A stretch of DNA of 64,000 nt from Haloplanus natans DSM 17983 (GTDB taxonomy: Archaea; Halobacteriota; Halobacteria; Halobacteriales; Haloferacaceae). The notes under the pieces are model-generated. The model was not told the DNA's origin. It saw only the letters and a list, made by a program, of their open reading frames with translations, and ran no database searches. The translations under genes and the position numbers were made by a program. Location of the stretch: the NCBI RefSeq assembly GCF_000427685.1, contig NZ_KE386573.1, positions 372,001-436,000 on the forward strand, written 5' to 3'. This document shows, in pieces, positions 58,142-64,000 of the stretch (within the stretch, counting starts at the first letter, position 1; each line of letters starts with the position of its first letter).

Positions 58142-59230
58142 TTACTCCCCCCGTTTCGCTTTGAGTACGTACGGATCCCGTGAGACCGGTTCCGCAGTCT
58201 CGATGCTCGTTTGGTTGAATCTGATATGCCCATGCACTCCTGTCCAGAGTACCTCGATACCATGGTCTGCACACCGATCAAAGAGTGCTGGATCCGGGTG
58301 CCCATAATTACCGGACGTTCCACTGGAAATTATGAGGTGGGTCGGAGCAACCTGTCCGAGGAACCGCTCACTATTACCGACAGTCCGACCCGCGCTTCGA
58401 TCCGGATCCTCGGTTGCGCCGTGATGGCTCGCGTGGAGGATGTCGGCTTCCAATTTCAGCTCTGCACGCCGAGCGCGGGCACAGAGTTCCGCCTCGACGC
58501 GACCACTGATATCGCCGGTAAACAGATGCGTCTGGTTTGGAGTCGTCACCCGAAAGACACCACTGAGTTCATTGATCGTCCATGTGTCCGTGTTTGCGTC
58601 GGTAGTCAGTACATCGGTTGCTGGCCACAACACGTCAACGGTCACCGCATCGTCGTGGAAGCTGAAGCGATCCGTACCATCGATATCTCGTATCGTCAGT
58701 TCGTTCGGTGCTTCCAGAACCCTCTTTGCACGCTTAGAGTACTTTGTTGGGTCCAGCATATCCGGGAATTTTGACTCAATTGAGGACCGATCCTGCGCGA
58801 GTAACTCCATGAGGGCATAGTTTCTTGCCACATGTGTGTTATCAAGAATTGACCTATCCAGCGATGTGAGTTGGGGCTCGAGTGCTTCCGTAACAGACAG
58901 ATTCAGGTCGGAAATACCGGGGGTATCGTCAGCGGCTGTGCGTGCCACCTCGAACGGGTATGGCTGCGAGACGGTGCCCACGTTGGTTCGGGCGATCAAT
59001 TCCGCAAGCCCACTCACGTGATCTTCATCGAAATGCGTCAGAAAACAGTGCTGGACGCTGTCGGAGGGAATCGTTCTGCCAGTTTCTGACTGATCGTAGA
59101 AATCCTCAATATCCCCAATGTAGGCGGTGTCAATCACTACGGGGGGGTCGGTTGGCAAGTGTATCAGTGTGAGATCTGCATGTCCAACGTTGAATTTCTC
59201 GATACAAATTTCATCCCGCGAGTCGGTCAT
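58142..59230 (-). CDS. MBL-fold hydrolase, ComEC/Rec2-like
   Basis: This 362-aa metallo-beta-lactamase fold protein has the metal motif THFDEDHVSG (HxDxDH), then FTGDISGRVEAEL (Asp ligand), LHASHHGATED (His ligands) and TGVHGHIRFNQ. The layout resembles the soluble MBL domain of ComEC competence proteins and related lone hydrolases. There is no membrane segment. GC content is lower than in neighbours. Role: unknown, possibly nucleic-acid hydrolysis or defence. Confidence 0.82.
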   Translation of the reverse strand: MTDSRDEICIEKFNVGHADLTLIHLPTDPPVVIDTAYIGDIEDFYDQSETGRTIPSDSVQHCFLTHFDEDHVSGLAELIARTNVGTVSQPYPFEVARTAADDTPGISDLNLSVTEALEPQLTSLDRSILDNTHVARNYALMELLAQDRSSIESKFPDMLDPTKYSKRAKRVLEAPNELTIRDIDGTDRFSFHDDAVTVDVLWPATDVLTTDANTDTWTINELSGVFRVTTPNQTHLFTGDISGRVEAELCARARRAELKLEADILHASHHGATEDPDRSAGRTVGNSERFLGQVAPTHLIISSGTSGNYGHPDPALFDRCADHGIEVLWTGVHGHIRFNQTSIETAEPVSRDPYVLKAKRGE

Positions 59231-59382
59231 GTGACAATTGGCTGTACTGTCGGCGTATTATACTTTCTGCGTCACGTTGAGCATCGCTTGCGCACGTCCC
59301 TGGTAGCTAACTGGGAGCCACTCGGGTCTCCTAGACTCACACAGTTCGTCGTTCATGGCGCCGCCGTCGACGGGGAACGATC

Positions 59383-59580
59383 TCAGCGGTCGTCAGGATC
59401 GAGCCGTGTCGTCTCGACACCGCCTCTGCCGACTGCAGCGCGAATACTCACGGCCGCGAGGAGCACCGTTGCCACCGCGATACGACGGGTGTCCGCCTGT
59501 GGGAGTTCGTCGGTTTCGATGTTGCGGAGCGTACTGAGCGCACGATGTACCTGCTGTCCAGAACTGTCTTGTAGCGCCAT
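59383..59580 (-). CDS. 65-aa helical protein, paralogue of 53743-53919
   Basis: It starts at ATG 59580 (MALQDSSGQQVHRALSTLRN). It shares the 30-residue core VHRALSTLRNIETDELPQAD, RRIAVATVLLAAVS with the ORF at 53743-53919. Hairpin H6 ends 5 nt before the start, as H5 does there. Its function is unknown; two copies with the same 5' structure in one element suggest a maintained role. Confidence 0.62.
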   Translation of the reverse strand: MALQDSSGQQVHRALSTLRNIETDELPQADTRRIAVATVLLAAVSIRAAVGRGGVETTRLDPDDR

Positions 59581-59585
59581 TGTAA

Positions 59586-59610
59586 CGCGCCTCCACCCGG
59601 TGGAGGCGCG
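59586..59610 (-). promoter_or_regulatory. 5' hairpin family, H6
   Basis: CGCGCCTCCA-CCCGG-TGGAGGCGCG is a perfect 10-bp stem; the loop is CCGGG on the coding strand. It is preceded there by CCTGTTTTTTC and ends 5 nt from ATG 59580. Confidence 0.62.
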
Positions 59611-59930
59611 AAAAAACAGGCATGCAGACGGTCCCTACCGAACGTGCGGCGACACGAGCCCCAATTCAGTGGCCATCGCGGGTCGTGACCGCTTCGATGG
59701 TCCGAGCCGACCACCGATTGCGGTCGTGGGTTGGGTGTCGGGCCTGAATTCGACCGTAGGCTATCGAACCCCCCAGTTACAGCCTGCTGGTGACCCCCCT
59801 CGTCACTCTCTGGAAGCGTGGCAGTGTCTGGCAACCCCACCCGTTCTTGGCTGCGCAGTCGTTCCATTTGGGCCGGGGATTTAAGCTGATTCTCTGTAAT
59901 CGTCGGATAGACGCTGAGGCGACGCCGACG

Positions 59931-62900
59931 ATGGCACGCGATGAGTCAGCCGCCGACACGGCCGCTCGCTCGTTCCTCCGGATCACACCGGCGACTGAGC
60001 CACTCGATCCGGCGACCGTCCACACGCAGTGTCGCCGACTCCACGCCCTCGCCGACTTCCAGTCCGGTCTCCAGTCCCTCGTCGGCCGGTCTGCCCCACC
60101 CACAATCGAGCTCTGTCTCCACAGTGACGGGACACGGATCGAGTATCTCGTCGGCTGCACCGGCGACGATGCCGCACCGATCCTCGACACGCTTGATCGG
60201 CTCTGTCACACGCTCTTCCCGGACAGCTACGCCATCGAGCGTATTGAACGCCCCCCTGATGCGCTCGTCCCGACGACGGCTGCCGCCGAGACGGCGCCGA
60301 CCGCCCTCGTCTGCGAGGGCGTCCCCGACCGCCGCCGGGACTGGCAGACCCGCCTCACCCCCTTCGAGCAGTTCCAGACCGACGACCACGCCCGTATCCC
60401 GCTCGCCGCCGTCGCCGAGACGATGGCCGCCACGGATGTCCCCATGGTCTATCAGACCCTCATCCAGCCGTATCCGGACTGGACCGCCGCGGCCGACGAC
60501 CGTCGCGCTGCTATCGAAGCCGGCCAGGACACGCTCGGGGGGCAGCTGCTCACGTCGCTCACGGGGCTTGATGCGCCGACCGCCGATGCCGACCCGACGC
60601 GTGAGGGGACGGGCGCGGCCGATGCGCTCCCCGCCTCGGATCGCAGCCGATTGGAATCGATCGACGCCAAGGACGCCACGCGGTCGTTCGTGGTGAACAC
60701 GCGGGTCGTCGCCGCCACGAACGATGGTGACGGCTCGGCTGATCCACTCGCCGAACTCACCGCTGCCTTCAGCGAGTGTGCGGGGCCACATTATGAGCTC
60801 GCGATGCGCCGCCTCGACGGTGACGCCGCCGCTGCGGTGGCTACCGCGATCCGCGAGCGAACCGTCGACCCCCCGACCTACGAGTCCATGCGTGCCCGGC
60901 TCCCCGGCACGACCGTCCGCAGTCGCGGCCTCATCGTCGACGCCGCGGCGCTCGGGTGTTTCTGGCTCCTCGACGGCACCGCACTCCCCACGGCGAGTCG
61001 CCGGGCGCTCGACGTGATCCCCGAGGATCGCACCCCGCAGTCTCGCCCACCCGACCCGATCCTCGACACCTACGACGGCCCCGGGCTCACACTCGGTCGG
61101 CCGCGGACACAAGATGGGACAGCCAGTGACGATTCCATTGCTCTCCCGCCCTCCTTGCAACGCCTGCACACGGCGTGGTTCGGTCGGACTGGCTCAGGGA
61201 AATCCACCTCGCTCGTGCGGGCGATTCGGGACAATCACGCCGCGACCGATGGCGCCGACATCCTGCTTGATCCCAAGGGTGACGGCATGGCGACCGACTA
61301 CCTCCGCGCGCACTACGCCCAGTACGGGCACCTCGACAACGTCCTGTATTTCGACTGCAGCGAGGTCCTCCCCGCCATCTCGTTTTTCGACGTGCGGGCC
61401 GATGTTGCGGCTGGCGTGCCCCGCGCCACGGCCGTCGATGATGTCGTCGACCACTACATCGAAATTCTGACGGCGCTGATGGGCCGCGACCGCTTCGAAC
61501 AGGCCGTCCGTGCGCCCGATATCATCCGGTTTCTCGTCCGTGCGAAATTCGATCCCGTCCACGGCGACGATGCCTTCTCCCATCGCGACCTCCACGGGGC
61601 GGCCCGACGAATGCACGAACGGCAGTCGGCGCCCTCCGTCTCGAATCCGGATCTCGAACGCATGCTCGGCGGCGTCGTTGCCAACCGTGCCCGGACGTTC
61701 GACGAGGTGATGCAGGGTGTTGCGAACCGACTGGAGAAGGTGCCGACCGACCGTCGGCTCGCTCGCCTATTCAATCACGTTCCCGACGCGGTCACGAGCG
61801 ATACTGACGCGGTGGCGACGACGAGTGCGGCCGCCTCGGCGACGACAACCACCACCGAGCCAACCCTAGGCTTCGATGACGAGTCACCGACCGCCACCGA
61901 ACAGCAGACTGCGGACCCACGTGCGACGTCACCCACGCCTGGCACCGCGCACTTCGATCTCGGCCAGTATCTCGATGCGAATGTCGTGGTCATCCTCGAT
62001 CTGGGTGGCCTCCGCATCGAGACGCGCCGCGCGATCACGCTTGTTCTCCTGTCGAACCTCTGGACAGCCCTGCGACGGCGCCGCCAGCGCCGCGAGGCGG
62101 ATCGCCTCCCGCTCGTGAACTGTTACATCGAGGAGGCCGCCAGTATCGCGGCGACGGATCTCATGACCACCCTGCTTGCCCAGGCCCGCAGTTTCGACTG
62201 TGCGCTCACCCTCGCCATGCAGTTCCCCAACCAACTCGACCAACTCGATCCGACGGGGGCGGCGACGGACGAAGTCCTGAACAATATCGGGACGATCCTG
62301 ACTGGGCCGATCGGCGTCGATCAGGGGCTCGCCGAGCGTATGGCGACCGACGAGCTGCCGGCCCAGGACGTGGCGAATCGCCTTCGGGGTCTGCAGCGTG
62401 GCCAGTGGCTTGCGAGTCTTCCCGCGGCGTTCGATGCACCGGCGCCCGCTCCGTTCCAACTGCAGTCCGCGCGGCCGCCTGCGGGGCATCCGGCTGCCGA
62501 GGCGTCCGTCAAGCCGGCCGTCACCGACGTCATTGCCGACGTGGAACGCCGGACGCGTGAGCGGGCGGGCGTCACACTGGTTGACCCCGAACCCGCCGCC
62601 GACGCTGACGGTGACGCGGCGACCGATCCCGACCGCCGTGTCGACTCCGCCCTCCCCCACACGATGCGGCTCCCGTCGTGGGTGGAGTACGACGGCGACA
62701 TCCACGCCCTCCGCTGTGAGACCTGTGACAATCGCTACGATCCCACGAGCGAGGGGATGGCGCGAGCGATTGCCTGCTGTCACGATCCCGATGCCGTCAA
62801 CCGTGACGATATCCCTATCTGCGAGTTGAATCTGAAGCTCACGCCCGAGGAGCGCGCGGACAGCGAGTGGTCCGACGCGCAGCTCATGTTCCTGCAGGCG

Positions 62901-63596
62901 GTGTACAACGCGCAGCAGTTACGGTACGAGCCCCCAGGCTACGATCTGCTGCGTGACTCGATGCTTCGCTTGCAGGAGTACGTCGGTATCGATCGCGACG
63001 CAGTCGACGAACTCCTCGAGACGGACCTCCTGCGCCACGATACGGATCACCCGCACCGCCTCTATTCGGTCTCGCCCGCGGGCCGCGACGTCATCGGCGA
63101 GCACTACCGGCAGGGCGTCGATTACGGCCATGGGCAGGGCGATTTGGAGGAGTCGAGTCAGCACGTCTTCGCTGTCGAGGTGGGGCGGCGCTGGCTCGAA
63201 CAGGCGTACGTGGACGATCCCGAGTCACCCGTCGTCGAGGTGGTGCCGTACTACGATCTGGATGGGAATCACCGCCTCGATATTGCGGGGGTCGACGAGG
63301 CGGGCGAGATTCGGGTGGCTGTGGAGGCCGAGCGCGTGAATCACGATCTTCGGGAGGCGGTGCCGGCCGATTACGATAAGATCGCGGCCTGTGATGTGGA
63401 TGCGGCGATCTGGATCGTGATGACCCAGCGTGCGGGCCACGACGTGCTCCAGGCGCTCAACGACCCGCCGGATGGCGAGCCGCGTGTCGCGAAGACGTAC
63501 GCGGAGACGACGCCGCCCCAGCAGTTCCGCATCGACACGCCGGGGGTGACGGCGATGTATCCGGCTGAGTGGTTGCGGGAGCGACTCGGGGAGTGA
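59931..63596 (+). CDS. virD4: VirD4/TraG-like coupling ATPase, large form
   Basis: This 1221-aa protein starts at ATG 59931, with GATTTAAGC (59878-59886) as a possible promoter element. An N-terminal region of about 400 residues is followed by Walker A GRTGSGKST (418-426), the post-Walker DPKGDGMATDYL, Walker B VVVILDLGGLRIE, and a late YIEEAASIAATDLMTTLLAQ sensor-like motif. This is the ssDNA-transfer motor that brings DNA to the secretion channel. The C-terminal 250 residues include a winged-helix-like part (YSVSPAGRDVIGEHYR) and a segment with DIAG...VAVEAERVNHD resembling PD-(D/E)xK nucleases. Confidence 0.88.
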   Translation: MARDESAADTAARSFLRITPATEPLDPATVHTQCRRLHALADFQSGLQSLVGRSAPPTIELCLHSDGTRIEYLVGCTGDDAAPILDTLDRLCHTLFPDSYAIERIERPPDALVPTTAAAETAPTALVCEGVPDRRRDWQTRLTPFEQFQTDDHARIPLAAVAETMAATDVPMVYQTLIQPYPDWTAAADDRRAAIEAGQDTLGGQLLTSLTGLDAPTADADPTREGTGAADALPASDRSRLESIDAKDATRSFVVNTRVVAATNDGDGSADPLAELTAAFSECAGPHYELAMRRLDGDAAAAVATAIRERTVDPPTYESMRARLPGTTVRSRGLIVDAAALGCFWLLDGTALPTASRRALDVIPEDRTPQSRPPDPILDTYDGPGLTLGRPRTQDGTASDDSIALPPSLQRLHTAWFGRTGSGKSTSLVRAIRDNHAATDGADILLDPKGDGMATDYLRAHYAQYGHLDNVLYFDCSEVLPAISFFDVRADVAAGVPRATAVDDVVDHYIEILTALMGRDRFEQAVRAPDIIRFLVRAKFDPVHGDDAFSHRDLHGAARRMHERQSAPSVSNPDLERMLGGVVANRARTFDEVMQGVANRLEKVPTDRRLARLFNHVPDAVTSDTDAVATTSAAASATTTTTEPTLGFDDESPTATEQQTADPRATSPTPGTAHFDLGQYLDANVVVILDLGGLRIETRRAITLVLLSNLWTALRRRRQRREADRLPLVNCYIEEAASIAATDLMTTLLAQARSFDCALTLAMQFPNQLDQLDPTGAATDEVLNNIGTILTGPIGVDQGLAERMATDELPAQDVANRLRGLQRGQWLASLPAAFDAPAPAPFQLQSARPPAGHPAAEASVKPAVTDVIADVERRTRERAGVTLVDPEPAADADGDAATDPDRRVDSALPHTMRLPSWVEYDGDIHALRCETCDNRYDPTSEGMARAIACCHDPDAVNRDDIPICELNLKLTPEERADSEWSDAQLMFLQAVYNAQQLRYEPPGYDLLRDSMLRLQEYVGIDRDAVDELLETDLLRHDTDHPHRLYSVSPAGRDVIGEHYRQGVDYGHGQGDLEESSQHVFAVEVGRRWLEQAYVDDPESPVVEVVPYYDLDGNHRLDIAGVDEAGEIRVAVEAERVNHDLREAVPADYDKIAACDVDAAIWIVMTQRAGHDVLQALNDPPDGEPRVAKTYAETTPPQQFRIDTPGVTAMYPAEWLRERLGE

Positions 63597-64000
63597 TGTG
63601 CTGTGGGGTGGCGGCGCGCGAGGGGCGTGGTTCGCGGGGTCGTGGCACGGTCGCCGTGGAACTGGTTTGCGGTGGGGCCCGGTTCGGTATCGTGTTCATA
63701 ATCGGGGGGACTGGGTCAGCGGGGTGGAGACGGTCGTTCGGTGGGCCAGCGGTCGTCGCGGAATGGTCATAATTGGCCTGTACGCCCGCAAGAGATGGGT
63801 GTCCCTGGGCTCTCCGGCTGTCACGTTTGGAGGCCCCCGTTGGTGCGCCGATTTCCTCACTCCACGCTCCAACCGCGCTCTCAGTCGCGTTCGGCCGCGT
63901 CGTGATCGCTCGTAGGGCCAACTCCACGGGGACGTGCCCCTCATTCACCAGCTAACCGCCAGACGGCTTCCGATTATGACGATTCCAATAGCCCATCGAT
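63597..64000. other. gene-free right edge
   Basis: About 404 bases with no supported gene. A minus-strand frame near 63950 (VNEGHVPVELALRA) faintly resembles a TnpB tail but is too short to call. The right border of the conjugative element was not found and may lie beyond the window. Confidence 0.35.

Noticed and set aside
63800-63950. Possible TnpB C-terminal tail (VNEGHVPVELALRA)
   Set aside because: Only a dozen residues look similar and no zinc ribbon or DINAAAN-like block precedes them within the window.
33100-64000. Flanking direct repeats (attL/attR) of the conjugative element
   Set aside because: I found no convincing long direct repeat between the left junction and the right edge by eye; a computed repeat search over a larger contig is needed.

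Overview
The window is from a haloarchaeon (class Halobacteria). The evidence is a high-GC genome encoding acidic proteins, twin-arginine lipoproteins, leaderless promoters with a TATA box about 25 nt before the start codon, a SAMP-type ubiquitin-like protein, TrmB, TFB and Orc1/Cdc6 proteins, and an IS200/IS605-type TnpB. The genus cannot be read from the sequence alone. No rRNA or intact tRNA gene was found.

Region 1 (1 to about 32.7 kb) reads as ordinary chromosome or chromid. It begins inside a tnpB gene that runs off the left edge. It then carries an ABC-2 exporter, twin-arginine lipoproteins, a DUF4188 protein, an AT-rich two-gene insertion (winged helix plus HD phosphohydrolase, 7.9-9.7 kb), a site-2 protease, a formamidase, a SAMP-like protein, and a triad of MIP18/DUF59 protein, amidohydrolase and zinc alcohol dehydrogenase. 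After these come a ferritin-like protein, several histidine kinases (two with LOV-type photosensor motifs, one of those decayed), an iron-box-controlled pair of small genes, and a TrmB regulator beside a glucose dehydrogenase whose promoter carries a TACT-N8-AGTA operator. A HAD hydrolase, a UspA protein and a DICT-domain protein close the region. Several genes here are broken by single-base indels, some of them in G/C homopolymers, so either decay or sequence error must be considered.

Region 2 (about 33.1 kb to the right edge) is an integrated or plasmid-borne conjugative element. A minus-strand transfer block holds VirB4-like ATPase, a VirB4-N/PrgI-like membrane protein, a VirB6-like polytopic protein and a VirB2-like pilin. 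A very large VirD4-like coupling ATPase lies 24 kb away on the other strand. Between them are six toxin-antitoxin modules (two with broken toxins), a TFB, a truncated Orc1/Cdc6, a SWIM protein, an RPA-like OB protein, exonuclease VII subunits, a protein joining three C2H2-like zinc fingers to a cold-shock domain, gene remnants (PolB tail, RPA tail, VapC), and a two-repeat CRISPR array without cas genes.

The most interesting unnamed signals are in region 2. Six GC-rich hairpins with different stems but a nearly constant ACGGG-type loop sit directly upstream of the start codons of unrelated minus-strand genes. Three intergenic copies of a longer element keep a paired closing stem while its sequence changes, which suggests a structured RNA. 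A separate 84-86 nt palindrome family, mostly in region 1, is joined to the TGA stop codon of four different minus-strand genes.
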